Below, one piece after another: positions 12,301-25,328 of a stretch of DNA of 64,000 nucleotides; within the stretch, counting starts at the first letter, position 1; the number at the start of each line of letters is the position of its first letter. Position numbers and translations under genes: made by a program. This DNA is from Mycoplasma sp. OR1901 (GTDB taxonomy: Bacteria > Bacillota_I > Bacilli_A > Mycoplasmatales > Metamycoplasmataceae): the NCBI RefSeq assembly GCF_013348745.1, contig NZ_CP054666.1, forward strand, positions 186,001-250,000, in the 5' to 3' direction. Below the pieces are notes generated by a model that searched no databases, had not been told where the DNA came from, and saw nothing but the letters and a program-made list of their open reading frames with translations.

Positions 12301-15300
12301 TACTCTTGAAGAAATTTCTAAAGTTAAAGAGCAAATACAAGCTCAAATTGAAATGGAAAAAGACGAGATTGCGAAGAACAAAGAGCAAATTCAAAAAATA
12401 GTTGAGACACTATACGAACAAGATAATATTGATAATTTCAACGAAATCATTTCAAATGATAATCTATCACTTGAAGATTCTAGAAATGCACTTAAAGCCG
12501 CTAAAGAAACTAAAGTTATTGAAGCCAATAAGCTTTTACATTTACAAAACGAAGCAAGAGAAAAACTTAATAATTTAAAAGATTCTGACGAAAAGACATC
12601 AATTCAAAGACAAATTGATTCAGCACAAAATCTAGAGCAAGTTCATGATGCTATTAAAAGAATAGACGATAGAATTCGAAGAGCTAGAGAAGAAGCTGTT
12701 GTTCATGCATCTAAATTAAATAATAATAAAAATTTAATAACTAGTTTACTTAACGCTAAAAATGAAGAAAAGATCGAAGAAATTAAAACTGAGGCTATTT
12801 CAAGATTCCAAGAATTAAAAAATAATTTAACTTCATTTTTAAATAGAACATTAAACGTTGATTCAAGTGCTCCGATTAGAGAATCATTCGTTGAAGAAAT
12901 TAATAATGCTAAAAACGAAAGCGTTTTAATTACAATAACAGAAAAAATCATTGATGAATTTAATGATTATTTAAACGACACAAAAAAACAACTTGAACGT
13001 ATAACAGAAGATACAATTTTAAGCAATGCAACTTTAATGAAAGATATTACAAAAGTTGATAATGAATTAACTTTAAAAGGATATCGTGATGAAGTTACTA
13101 ATGTAATTAATTCTAAACTTAATGAAGCACAAGAGTCATTATTAAAATTAAATGGTGATAGTGAAAAACAAAACAAATATAAAGAAATATTTGATAATTT
13201 AAACTCTAAAAAAGAAACTTTAGTTGAATCAAGTGTTAATGAATTAATCAAAAATATAAATACTGTTTTCGAAATCGAACAAAATATTACTTCTAAAAAA
13301 ATAGATAAAGTAAAAGACGAAGATAAACAAGAAGAATTTAGAACAGAATTTGAAAATGCTAATAGCATCGAAAAATTACATGAATTAAATAATAAAATCG
13401 AATTACAACTTAAAAAAGAAGAATTATTAAGTCTTTTAGATGATTCAAATACAGTTATGTTGAAAGATCAAAAATCTGAATTCATTAACGAAATTAACTC
13501 TGAAAATACTGATTCGCTTGAAAAAGTTGAAGATTTAAAACGTAGAATCGAAGAAAAAAGTACTTTCAACAAAGGATTAAAAGAAAAAATAAGTTTAACT
13601 AGAGATGATTTAGGGAAAATAGATGTAACTAATGAGTTAAACACTAAATTAAGTACAGATTTAGATAACGCATCTACTGTTGAAGAAGTTAACGATGTTA
13701 TTTCTCAAATTAATAATAAATTGGAAGAATGAAAACAAAAAGCAGTTAAAGCATTAGAAAAACTTAATGGTAGTGCAGAAAAACTACAAAAAGAACAAGA
13801 TATTAAGAACGCTAATAAAGAATCTAAATATCAATCAATAATATTAGATATTGAAAAGATATTGGATGACGAAAAAGAAAGCGTTAAAATGTTGTTAGAA
13901 CCTATTAATGATGATGTTAAAGGATCATTTAACGATAGAATAAATGCTGCAAATAGCGTTTCTGAATTAATTAATATAAAAACAGAAATTAATAATCAAA
14001 GTAAACGTCAAATAATTGAAAAAGTTATTGATATTTTAACTGACTCTGAAGATAAAACAAATATTAAAAATGAATTAGATTCAATTCCTAATGATGCGGT
14101 TGATTCAAAAATTCGTTTAGATGAAATTGAAAAAAGAGTTGAAGAGTTAGCGAAGGCAGAAAATAAACAATTTAGAGTTGAAATCGAAAAAGCAAAACAT
14201 GCTGTAAGTTTACTTTCTGAAAGTAACTTAGAAAAATCTAAATTACAACAAGAGATTGATAGATTAGAAAAAGCCGAACAAAGCCAACAAATTCCATCAA
14301 AAGCTACAGAGATTAAAGATAAAGCTGTTAAAATGATGGAAGATATCAAAAAAGAAATTAGAGAAGAAATTGCTAAAAAACTTCAACCGACAAAACCGAA
14401 TGCCGATCAAGCTTCAAAAGAATCTCCGCAACACCTTGAAAAATATAACGACTTAGCTAACTTAGTTAATAACTTGGAAGTTGATACTGAAGATGAAGTA
14501 CGTGATGTTTTAAACGTAAAAGTTAAAGAGTATTTAGATAAAGTAAGAAACGAGTACAAAGATTTAATTAACGAGAATTTCCCCGGAACTAGCGAAGATA
14601 AAATTACAATACATAACTCTTTAGATCAAGCAAATGATATTAATGCTTTAGTTGAAGGCCTTAAAAATGCAAATACAAAACTTGGTGAATTTATTACAAG
14701 TTTAATTAATACTGTTGAAGATGAAAGTTTAAAAGAAGAATATAAAGAAAAACTTGCAAAAATTCAATCAAATACAGTTGTTTTAGAAAATGGTGAATCA
14801 AAAGAAGATCTAACAAAATGACAGAGATTATTACCTGAACTTAAAGAATTATGTAAAGAAGTCGAATTACAACTTAAAAAAGAAAAAGATACTTTAAGAG
14901 ATTTTAAAAACAATCTTGAAATTGAAATTAATAATAGACTAGTTGATAATACAAATGATGATTCTGAAAATTCTAAAGTTAGATTACAAGAAGCGTTAAA
15001 AAACGCAAATACTTTAAAAGATGCTCAAAAAATTAAAGAAAATCTTGATAAGAAAATTGAAGATATCAAAAAAGTTGCCGACGCAACAATTGATTTAATA
15101 GCTGGTGATGAAAATCATGACCGTCTTAAACAAGAATTAAAAGATGCGACAACTGAATCAAAAATAAATGATATTTCTAAAGAAGTGCAAAGATACTTAG
15201 ATGAAGAAAAACAAAAAGCAAAAGACAGTGTTGATAAACTTCCAGAAAATAATGCAACTAAGGCAAAATTAAATGAAAAGTTAAATAATACGGACTCTTC

Positions 15301-18250
15301 AATTACCAAAGATAAGAAATTCTATGAAAACATAGAAAAAGAAGCTAAAATTGAACTTAAGAAAGTTCAATTAAAAGAAAAAGTCGAAGAACTTTGACCA
15401 GATAGAAAAGGTACATTGAATGATCAAATTGACGCAATTTCTACAGATGATTACGAAAAAGCGATCGAACAGTTAAAAGGTATTGAGTCTTCAATTGATG
15501 ATTCTAAGAAAGAACAAGATAAAGAGTTAAGTAATTCTAAAATCGAAACTTGACCTATTATAAATAGATTAAAAGACAAAGAAGCTATTAGTGAAGAATT
15601 AAAGAATGCTAAAACATTGGATGATGTTACAAAAATTAAAGATAAAGCTAATAAGCAATTAGATGACAAAAAAGCTGAAGTAGATAAAATTCTTGAAAAG
15701 ATTAATATTGAAGATGTTAATGGAACAATTGGTAGTGATGATCCAAGAAAACAAATAAAAGACTTATACGATACATCTAAACTTAGAGCGGATGAAAATG
15801 CTTTAGAAACTACATATGATGATATTATTGAAAAAGCTAAAGAAGCTTTTGAAAAATATAAAGATACTGTAAGAAATAACATTAATTCAAATAAATCAAG
15901 TAAAGGTGATGAATTAATTGAAAAAATTAATGACTCAGAGACAGATACAATCGATAAATTACATGAGTTAGAAAATGCTAATGAAGTACAAAAGAAAGTT
16001 GATTGGGTTAAAGAAGAATTAAATAAATTACGTACAAGCGATCAAAAAACTACTTGAGAAAATGAAATTAATGAGATTGAAAAAACTATCCAACCAAGTA
16101 CAGATAAACCTGGTGAAAATGAAACAAAAAGTAAGAAAGATAAACAATTAGAAAAATTATCAGAAATACTTTCAAATATAAATGAAAAAATAGCTCAAGA
16201 ATCACAAGAATTAAAATCCGAAAAAGAAGCAACACAAGAAGTTATTGACTTAATTAACTCTTCAAATACTGATGATGTAGACAAGAAAAATGATTTAGTT
16301 GATCAATTAAATAATGCAGTTATCCAAAATAACATTGAAAAAGTTAAAGAATTAAGAAACGAAGCAAGAGAGTATATAAATACAACAAACAGAAAACCTG
16401 TTGAAGATTTATTGAAAAAATTAACAGATAATACCGAACCTAAAGCAACTTTAGTAAAAGAATTTAACTCTGCAAATTCACAAACAGAATACAATAATGT
16501 AAAAACTAAAGTTGAAATAGCACTTGCGGAGCTTAGAAAACAATCTGAAGAAAAAGCTAAACAAGTAGGCGATGAATTAAATGATGAATTAAATACTGCT
16601 AAAACAACTGATACTCAAGCGGCATATGAAGAATTTAATAATAAAGTTGAAACTAAGCTTGAAGAATATAGAGATCAAGTTAGAAAAGAATTATTAAATT
16701 CAGGTATATCATCAACTGATTTAAAAAGAAATATTACCGAATTAATCAATAATAGTAATACTAAAGAATCAATTTTAGCTATTACTAATGAAATTGCCAG
16801 AGTTAAATCATTAGAAGATGCGCTAGTTGTGATTAATAAATTAAATGATAATGATAAAAAACATGAATTATTATCAACAGTTAATGGACAAAACGCAACT
16901 AAAGATGCTATAGATAATGCTAAACAACAAGCTGAAACAATATTAAATGATAAAAAGCAAAAAGCATTAGAAGCTATTAAAAAATTAGAAGGTTCAGAAT
17001 TAAAAGTTACTAGAGAAGCTCAATTAAAAACTTCTGATACTGAAGCTACTTATGATAAAGTTATTGCTGACTCAACATTAGATTTTAATGATATAGCTAA
17101 TAAAATTAATAATGATATTAGATTATTAAAAGATGGCGGAACTTCTACAAAACCTGAAGCTAATGCCGAAACAAAAGCTAATGTAAACGAGATGAAGGAT
17201 CTTCAAAAACAAGCAATTCAATATGCTAAAGAATATACAACAGCAGAAATTAATAAAGTACCAGTTGAAAAACGTGTTGCATTATTTAATGAATTAGAAA
17301 AAGCAAAATCTGTTGCACAAGCTAATGAAGTGTATGATAAAGCCGTTTTAGAATTAAATACATTTAATGATTCTAAACGTAAAGCTGTTGAAGAAGCAAC
17401 AAGAAGATTAGAAGGTTATGATAATAAAGATCAAATCATTAATGAAATACAATCAGCTACTGATATTGCAACATTACAACAAGCGAACAACAAAGTAAAA
17501 GAAATTTTAGATAGAAAATATCAAGAACTTGAGTTAGCCAGAATTAAATTAGAAAGTACAAACGGCGAAAGAGAAAAATATAAATCTCTAAATGATAAAA
17601 CAAGTACTTTTAATGAAATGAATAATGCAACAGAAGCTTTAGTTGTGGAATTAGATAAAATCTTTAATAATACAACATCTAACATTGAAAACATTAATTT
17701 AAATGATACTAATGTTTCTAATATACCTTCAATTCAAGATTGAAAATTAGATTATGAAAATCCAAATTCAACTTCTCAAAACGATAAAGGTGTTAAACAA
17801 AAACTAGAACTTCTAAATGGTTCAAATAAAACTGAGGAAGCTCTTAAGAATTTAAATAAAGAAGTTGAAGCTAAGTTAAATTCTAGAAAAAGAGAAGTAT
17901 TATCAAAAATTAATGAGCTTAATAGTTCTGATGAAAGAACAAGATTAACTAATACTTTAAACGATACTTCAAAACAAAATTACAATGAATTTGCAAAAGT
18001 ATATAAAGAAGCTATCGAAAGAAAGAGTGAAGAACAAAGGCAAGCTAAATTGTCCGAAGTAAAAGCTTTAATAGCTAAACTTAAGAATCTAGTACCAAAT
18101 AAACATCAATCAAACTTTAATCAAGGTATTGATTCTAAGAATATTATTGAATTAGAAAGAATCAAAAATGAAGTTCAAGCAACATTAGAACAAGAATTTA
18201 GATTAAGTAGAGAAGAAGCTTTAAAAGAAATTAAAAAAATTACCTTCTAA
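9311..18250 (+). CDS. Giant repeat surface protein B, upstream part (2,979 aa as read), frameshifted at an A7 run
   Basis: The ATG at 9311 follows AGGAG. The N-terminus MSKNNKLKSIIAG leads into one hydrophobic segment (about residues 10-31) ending WNW, with no lipobox cysteine, so an uncleaved anchor is likely. Then come about 2,760 residues of roughly 50-residue helical units with many TGA Trp codons; a rare TGG occurs at 16004-16006 and a lone Cys codon at 14852. The linker Trp equivalent is residue 2811, against 2813 in C, D and E. B is the most divergent of the complete copies. The frame ends at TAA 18248-18250, just after an A run (18233-18239) that has seven A where C and E have six. 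Removing one A would join it to the frame at 18240 and restore a protein of about 3,924 aa. Probable surface stalk protein; ligand unknown. Confidence 0.85.
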
Positions 18251-21086
18251 AGATTCTGCATACAATAGAAGTACTTGAAAATCAGAAGCCGAAAGAACAA
18301 ATAGTATTGATAAATTAATTGAACTTAAAAACTCGGCAAAAGCAAAAAATGATGAAATTTTAAACTCTATTGATACATTAATTAATTCAATGCAACCAAA
18401 TGCTAGAAATTATTTAAATAATCAAAAACGTGATATTTTATCAGGAGTTTATAATGAAAATCATACACTTGGTGATGAATTATTAAATTGGAAAAATACA
18501 GTTGTTCAACCAACAGTAAATAAATATAATGAATTAAAAACAAAAATTGATCAATTATTCCCTAACGCAACAAATACAACTAAATATAATCAAGCAATTA
18601 AATCTATGCTAAATAGTGATAAAGTTGAAAACTTACATAAAATGAATGATTTTATGATTCAACTAGACGATACCAAAAAAGTTTATGATAAAGTAAAAAC
18701 ATATCTTGATTCAATTAAAACAAATGCAAATATCGAAGGTGATTGAATTAATAGATTTACAAATGCATTATCTAACATAGGTAATAGTATTGATCCAGAT
18801 CCTGCTCTTGGACAAATTACAAGTTTAGATTTTATTAAAAATAAAATTGATGGACCAAGAGGTCTATATGAGAAAATGGTTTCAAGAAAAGAATTCTATA
18901 ATGCAAAAGCAGCAGCTTTAGCAGAAATCAATAAACTTACACAAGAGGGTCAAAAAGTTTCTTTAATGAGAGATTTCAACGCAACAAAAGATTTTAATGA
19001 TGCTAATATAAACGATAAAAGAAGAGGTTTAGAACAAGTTAAACGTGATGCTCAAACATTAAAAATAAATGTAGACCACACAAGAGGAAAAGTTAATTCA
19101 ATTGATGATAAAGCTGTAAAAATTAAAGCTAAAGTAATTGAACAATGAAATAGACTTGATAGTTTCAAACCAAATAGTAGTGGTATTTATACTTCAACTA
19201 TGAATAGCGTAATTGAAAATAGTAATAATGGATTAAAAAATGTAATTAATAATGTTATTACGGAAATTAATAAATTAGATGCTTCAAACCCTAAAAAAGC
19301 TGAGTTATTAGACAGATTATCTAAAATAGATTGATCATGAGAAACAAACAATAAGACAATTAACGATTTAAATCAATTAACTAAACAAGCTAAACGTGAA
19401 AAAGCAAGAGAAGGTGTCCAAGTATTATTAGATAGAATTAAAAACGATAACCCTAATAAAGATACTTGAACAAACAAAATTAATAATGATAATCTTGAAC
19501 CACATCAAATTATTGCTGCAATTAATGAAGTAAAAGAATATTTAAGAACTAAGGCTCAAGAGTCAAGAAGACAATTAGAACGTATTAATGTAACTAAGCA
19601 AGATGATAATCCAACAATAAATACTGAATTAAATAAAAAACATGAATATGAAGCTTTATTAAGTAAAGAAAATGTTACAGAAGCTGAATTAGATAGTATC
19701 AATTCATATGTTGATACATTAATCAATATTCATTACAAAAAAATGTGAAATGATGCTATTGGTAATGGTCAAAATGGTAAATTTATCATTGAAGGTAAAA
19801 CAGTTAAATATTATAACCCTGAAACATCTAGTTCTAATAAATGAACAACAACATCAGTTGAAAATATTTTAACCAAAATTGTTAAACTTAATAGCATTAG
19901 AAAAAGAGTGGATGAATACAATACATTTATTTCAAAAATGAAAGATCATCCAAGGTATGCAGAGTTATCAAGAGAGTCAAATAAATATGAAAATAATATT
20001 GATTTACCACGTTATAAAGCGTTAATGAATGGAGTTACTTCACAATTAACAAATAAATATAACGAATTAAAAAATCAAATTGATAACTTACTTATTTCTT
20101 CAAATTCAGGTGCATCAGAACAAATAAGAAGACAATGAAGAGAAGAATTAAACAAACTTGATCAAGATAATTTAACATATAAAGATTTAAAGAAATTAGA
20201 AGATATGATTAACAACACTAACTTTATTGATGGTGCTTCTTCAATAAATAACAGTAATGAATTTTACATAAGACATAATGATGGACCAAGTTCAATCGAT
20301 GCAAGCGTAAGTTTCTTTAAACTACCTAAACAAGATCAAGCAAATATGAACTTATATGCAGTAGCAGTTAACCAAGACGGTCAAAAAGTAGTCTCACAAG
20401 TGAGAAATGCTAGAAAAAATTCACACACTGCAGATTCTAGACTTGATTCGAAATCCCTTGCATTTACATTTAATAAAGCAAACGTAACTCATTTAGGTAA
20501 ATATTCAATTTCAAAAATTGTTTATTCAACTAATGCTAACTTAACTAAAGATCAAGTAATAAATGATAATACTAATAAAATAGAAGTTCCTAGTGGTGTA
20601 AATACAAGTAACTATGTTGTATTTAGTGCTAGAGATAACAATGCGCGTGTAAGTGCAGGAAATGTTACTGTGACAAAAGGAAGCAACGGAAATAGAAATA
20701 GTTATATTGATATAAAAGGTATGACTTTAGATGAAGGGTGAAATATTCAAGGTCTTTGAGTAACTAGCGCTTCGATAGAAATTGAATATACAAATAAATC
20801 TAAAAAGATTGTTAATATTGATAGAACTAAACTTACCGTATTCCAAGAAAAGAATAATTTAAAATTTAGAATAAACGATATTCAAGAACATATAAATGGT
20901 ACTACAACAAAAAGAATTTCTAGATATAGAGTAAAATCAATTACTTTCTACGTTAAAAATAATTTTAATGTTCGTGATACTAAGTTTTATGAATATAATG
21001 TAAATAAACAAAGTACTAGTTCAACTTACAAACCTATAGATTATTCAAATTACACAATAAATAATAACGGTTGAATTAAACCGTAG
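18240..21086 (+). CDS. Giant repeat surface protein B, downstream (C-terminal) part
   Basis: This open frame (mod 3 = 0) runs from the A7 run to TAG 21084-21086, 948 residues. It starts LPSKDSAYNRSTW, matching LPSKDSTYNRST of gene E in its single uninterrupted frame, so it is the displaced 3' part of B. It contains helical repeats and then the shared C-terminal domain (from about 20240: NLYAVAVNQDGQKVV, KYSISKIVYS). Its last 100 residues, ending YKPIDYSNYTINNNGWIKP, match paralog C rather than A, D or E. A TGG Trp codon occurs at 18489-18491; the other Trp codons noted are TGA. No ribosome binding site was seen at the junction, so independent translation is unlikely. Confidence 0.8.
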
Positions 21087-21089
21087 TAG

Positions 21090-21125
21090 AAAAAAACAAA
21101 ACTTAATCAAAAGTTTTGTTTTTTT
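21090..21125. terminator. Bidirectional terminator between gene B and protease 1
   Basis: A 15-bp perfect stem (21090-21104 with 21111-21125, core ACAAAACTT / AAGTTTTGT) has A and T tracts on both sides. It sits 3 bases after the B stop and 4 bases beyond the stop of the convergent protease gene, so it can serve both. Confidence 0.85.
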
Positions 21126-21129
21126 AGTT

Positions 21130-24009
21130 TTATTTTATATCACTTGAATTTTCTACAGGTGTATATTCCACAACTTTTTTAAATTTAAATTCTTCTGGTA
21201 TTTCAAAATTATTAGGGAATAATCATGTAGGTTTTGATTTTCTTTCTATTAGTTTTTGACGGTATGAAGTTTTTTGTTTATTACCACCACCATAAATTAA
21301 GTCGTATTGTGGTAAATTATAATCACCAAATAGACCTTTATAATCGTATCCTTCAGATCTAAAAGCAGATGATAAACCTGTTTTAGCTGTGAAAAAACTT
21401 GCATGGTAAACTGAAACTAATTCATTATTTTTAGTTCTGATTGATGAACCTGATGCACCACCACCCGGAACATAGTTTCTAGGTAAGTATTCTAAACCGT
21501 ATAATATATATTTTTTACCATCATTTGAAACGTATAAATTATCATATGGTTTTGGTTTTGCTCCAACTGTCGGAGTTGTTATAAATGCATCTGTAATACC
21601 TGGCTTATCTATAAAACTACGTCAAGCAACATTGTATGATAAGAAGTTTCCTCTATCTACTTGTTTTTGTGTTTTAGGATCAAATCCTTCTTCAGTTATT
21701 TTTTTACCATATAAATTACCATCAGCATTAGTTCATAAACTGTAACCATATGGAAGTGCTTCATATTCTTTGTATTCTTCATATTTTTCAACGAAGAAAT
21801 CAAATCAATTATCTGATTTTGATTTAGGGTAACCTAAAATTATAAGTTGATCAATAGAGTCTATTTTATTACTGTTTTTAGTTGTTGAAATTGGGTTATT
21901 AATTTGATCATAATCTTTTAAATAAGAGTTTTGCTTAAATTTTGCTTTATCTTTAGCGTCTCAATTTGCATAACCATTAGTTATTCATTTTGCAAATTCA
22001 GAATGACTTTTACCATCTAAATATTGTTGGTCAAATTTACTAAAGTCAATTTCAATTATTGAGAAGTCTAAAAACTCTTCTACATTTTTATATTTACTTT
22101 TTTGAGAATCAATTAAATATTGTGAAGGTGTTGTGTCTAAGTAGTCTTTAGCATCATACACTCTATCAACTGCTTCTTTTTTAACAATTCCTGTTTTGTA
22201 ATGATAATTACCTTCAACATTTAACATTTTTACTGCTTGGAAATTACCGGTTACATTTTCTTTGTTAATAACATTAATTGACATTCCAGAAAAACTTCCT
22301 GGAATAATTGCGTCAGCAACGTGTAAGTTAGTTCCAAAATAGAATTTAGTTGGATAACTTCCATCATTTGTAAGTTCATAATCCATAATTCACATTGTTC
22401 CTGAAACTACTGATTCACTGTCAACAAATCTATTTTGAATATCTCACATAGTTGAAGCTTTATTGATAAATCTTTTAGCATTTTCGAGCGTTTTCGGTTT
22501 TATTTGTTTATCATCTTCAATACGTTTAATAACTATTTTTTTATATTTATTAATATAGTTTGTATAATCTTGTTTTGCACGTTCTTCACTATTGTATTGA
22601 GTTCATAATTCATCGAAAATTTCAATTGCAATTTCTCTTAATAATTCTTCATTAGGAAGTAATCCTGAATCATCATTATCTCCATGTGCTTCTTTTATTC
22701 TTCTAATAAAGTCCTTTTTCTTTACATCATCTTGAACATATGCCGCAAACTCAACTAATCTTTCTGGGTTTTTAACATGTAATCTTAAACGTTTCTTTTC
22801 TTCTTCATCTTCGGTAGCAAGAATATTATTAATATTTACTTGATATGTAGAGTATGAAGTTTGTAAATAGTTTTTATTAGTTATTCTACGAGCAAGACCT
22901 GTATCTGTACCTATTGGTTTGTTTAAAGAATCAACTCATGAATCTTTTTTACCAATTTCTTGTTTTTCGTTTAAAGCTAAACCGAGCACCTTATTGCTAC
23001 TATCATATTTAGGTAATGTATAACCTTTAAGTGCTGCTGAATTATAATTAATAAATCCTACACTTTTAGCTTTTTCATTAAAGTGCTCAACATTAGAGTC
23101 AGAATTACTTAATTCTGAACGCGAATTTGATATATCTCCAAAACTTCTTCTTAAGGCTTCTGTGTAAGGTGTATCATCATGATTAAATTTTTCAATTGGG
23201 GACATTTTTATATATTTAATAATTTCACTTTCTTCAGTGATTTGTCCAATTGGTTTTGATTGAATAATATGACCTTGATCTTGTGAATCGTTTAAGAAAC
23301 CTGATAGAACTACTTTTTTAACATCAGATTCTTCATTTGTTAGTTTATTTTTAAGTATTAAATAAAATTCAAGACTATCATTGTTTCCGTTTACTCTTTT
23401 AATGTTAGTTATATTAACATCTAAAAATCATGCATAGTCCTCATTCGGGATAATTTTTCCGCTTGATTGATTTGTTAATATTTCCGAAATTTTAGATTGT
23501 TCTTTAGGTTTGTTTGAGTAACTAAAACTAAAATGTTCTGTTTCATTAAAATTATTTTTTAATTCTGCAAATTTAGATTTAGAAATATTAATATTTTCAT
23601 CCGAAATTGGTTTTTGTGTTTCGGTTATTATTTCTTTTAATGTATTTAATAATTTCTTAGGTTCATTACTTTCTAATTTTGCTTTAAACTCTTGTTTTGA
23701 AGGTAGCTTACGTAATAATTCGTTTGCCTTTTCTTTAATTCGTTCTGGGCTTACTTCTTTTTCTAATTGTTCTTGTATATTTTTGATAATAGAATTAATT
23801 GTTGTAGCATCTTTAGCATCATTTATTTGTGAATCAAATGATTCGCCTGATAAGGAAGCTAATTCGCTTGCTAATTCTTTACTTTTATCCAACGGACTTG
23901 TAGTTGTTGGGGTTGTTTTATTTTTGCTATTTATATTTTGTGTTGTACCACAGGAAATAGCAGTTCCAAGTATTGTTAAACTGGATAAAGTTAAGATAAT
24001 TTTTTTCAT
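21130..24009 (-). CDS. DUF31-family surface lipoprotein serine protease (MIP-like), protease 1, 959 aa
   Basis: The frame is continuous from ATG 24007-24009 to TAA 21130-21132 with TGA as Trp. The start is chosen over an in-frame ATG at 24028-24030 because an AAAGGAG motif lies just upstream of 24009. The first 20 residues form a lipoprotein signal ending TAISC, with Cys20 as the likely lipidated residue, so the protein should be displayed outside the membrane. Residues about 41-133 hold two helical units like those of the giant proteins. The C-terminal half is the DUF31 (mycoplasma peptidase) domain: TNLHV with His563, LDFSIIEID with likely Asp648, and GGGASGSS with likely nucleophile Ser853, a trypsin-like triad arrangement. 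The family includes MIP, which cleaves antibody when partnered with MIB; no MIB was recognised here, so the substrate is open. It is convergent with giant gene B and about 68% as long again as the visible homolog at 61711 only because that copy is cut by the window. Confidence 0.88.
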
Positions 24010-24078
24010 TTTTCTCTCCTTTTCTACCATGTTTTGTTTACTTAATATTTTTTAACATAGTATAAAAAATTCAAATGA

Positions 24079-24106
24079 ATTATACAAAAAAGATAATAAA
24101 AGACAA
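24079..24106 (-). promoter_or_regulatory. Candidate promoter of protease 1
   Basis: On the minus strand TATAAT (24084-24079) lies about 70 nt upstream of the ATG, with TTTGTC (24106-24101) 16 bp further upstream as a weak -35. Confidence 0.4.
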
Positions 24107-24154
24107 ATTTTTGGGGTTATTATTTCTAATATTATTTATTTAATATTTTATGGT

Positions 24155-24287
24155 TATAATATGGTTTATTTTTTTAATTTTTAATCCTAAATTCTTGATA
24201 AAAAAATCATTTTTATAGGTATTTTTTAGATTAAAAATTAACTTTTTAACAAATTTTAAAAGTGATAAAATTAAAATTAGATAGGAG
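24155..24287 (+). promoter_or_regulatory. Candidate promoter region and ribosome binding site of the nitroreductase gene
   Basis: Two -10 candidates are present: TATAAT at 24155-24160, and TAAAAT at 24266-24271 with an extended TGA before it. AGGAG at 24283-24287 lies 5 nt before the ATG at 24293. The sequence alone does not decide between the two. Confidence 0.35.
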
Positions 24288-24292
24288 TTATT

Positions 24293-25033
24293 ATGAGTTT
24301 TCACAAAAGTATTTTAGAAAGATATAGTGTTAGAGAATATGATACAAATAAATCTTTAACAGAAAAAGAACAAAATTATATTATTGATGCTATAAAATAT
24401 GCACCCACTTCATCTAATTGACATTCATCTAGTGCAATAGTAATTACAGATAAAGAAATATTAAATAGAATTGCGGAACTTTATCCAAGAGGAACACATA
24501 TAAAAACTGCTCAAATGTTTATTATATTTTTATCAGATTTTAATAGAATGAATATAGCAATGAAAAGTCATCCGGAAATTAAATTTAATAATCATTCATC
24601 AGAAACATATACAGTTGGAGTTGGTGACGCTTTCATTCAAGCTACAAGTGCTCAAGATCAAGCAATTGATTTAGGGTTAGGTACATGTTTTGTTGGTTTT
24701 GTAAGACATGTTGCAAAAGAATTAATTGAGTTATTAAACATTGAAGGACAAGCGTTTCCGGTTATTGGTCTTACAATAGGACATAAATTTAGCAACGATA
24801 TTATAATTAAACCAAAAATGAATCGCGTTTTTATGAATAAATATGATATTAATAGAATTCCAAATGATATCAATAAATATAATCCTGAATTAGTCGATTA
24901 TATTAATAAAATATATCCAAATATTGAACCGTTAAATTATATTGATTCGTCTATGCAATCTGCCAAGAATTTTAAAATGCAAACCGAACTAATTGAGGAA
25001 ATTTGAGGTCTAGAATTAGTTAAAAAGAACTAA
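24293..25033 (+). CDS. NAD(P)H-dependent nitroreductase family flavoprotein, 246 aa
   Basis: The start ATG 24293 follows AGGAG. Read with TGA as Trp (24419-24421 region and 25004-25006), the product is 246 residues, the usual size for NfsA/FRP-type nitroreductases. The N-terminal motif RYSVREYD and the stretch APTSSNWHSSS match the FMN-contacting start of this family, and the central LGLGTCFVGFVR and PVIGLTIGH fit the conserved core. Expected role: cytoplasmic FMN-dependent reduction of quinones, nitro compounds or flavins using NAD(P)H. It is the only ordinary metabolic gene here and lies alone between the divergent protease 1 and giant gene C, with its own terminator. Family call is firm; substrate is unknown. 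Confidence 0.88.
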
Positions 25034-25034
25034 A

Positions 25035-25064
25035 AAATGAAAGTAAAAATCTTTCATTTTTTTT
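25035..25064 (+). terminator. Terminator of the nitroreductase gene
   Basis: The stem AAATGAAAG / CTTTCATTT (25035-25043 with 25051-25059) is followed by a T run directly after the stop codon. Confidence 0.85.
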
Positions 25065-25241
25065 ATTCAAAAGTACTCGTTTTTTACCGAAAAAAAGTAG
25101 ATTTTAAAACTGTAAAAATATTGTATTTTTAGCTAACTAAATTTAAATTTCAAACATTATTTTAATATAAAAAGATAAATTTGTAAGCTTTTAAGTCTAA
25201 ATACAAGTACTTTTTGCTTATTTTGCATATATTAAATATTT

Positions 25242-25257
25242 CATATTCGCAAATATG
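25242..25257. promoter_or_regulatory. Palindrome immediately upstream of the gene C -10 element
   Basis: CATATT-CGCA-AATATG is a perfect 6-bp inverted repeat with a 4-base centre. It occupies the position of the -35 region of gene C, a plausible operator. The corresponding stretches before D and E lack it. The rest of 25065-25241 is AT-rich with no gene seen. Confidence 0.35.
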
Positions 25258-25261
25258 AATT

Positions 25262-25323
25262 TGATATAATAAAGACAAAGTTAATAATAAGAAAATATAT
25301 CATTTATAAATTTAAAAATGGAG
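25262..25323 (+). promoter_or_regulatory. Extended -10 promoter and ribosome binding site of gene C
   Basis: TTGATATAAT contains TATAAT (25265-25270) preceded by TG and one base, an extended -10; no good -35 is seen. The same TTTGATATAAT occurs before D and E. GGAG (25320-25323) is 5 nt before ATG 25329, giving a leader of about 50 nt. Confidence 0.65.
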
Positions 25324-25328
25324 TGTTT

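Noticed and set aside
9467-17743. Many separate mid-sized plus-strand genes in each giant locus
   Set aside because: They are all in one frame and separated only by TGA, which encodes Trp here; at each TGA the homology continues between paralogs.
21130-24009. Assigning protease 1 as a MIB-MIP antibody-cleavage system
   Set aside because: The DUF31 protease half fits MIP, but no MIB-type immunoglobulin-binding gene was recognised in the window, so only the family call is kept.
23783-24055. A 90-codon plus-strand hydrophobic open frame opposite the protease 1 signal peptide
   Set aside because: It is antisense to a well-supported lipoprotein N-terminus, and its hydrophobicity follows from the complementary codons.
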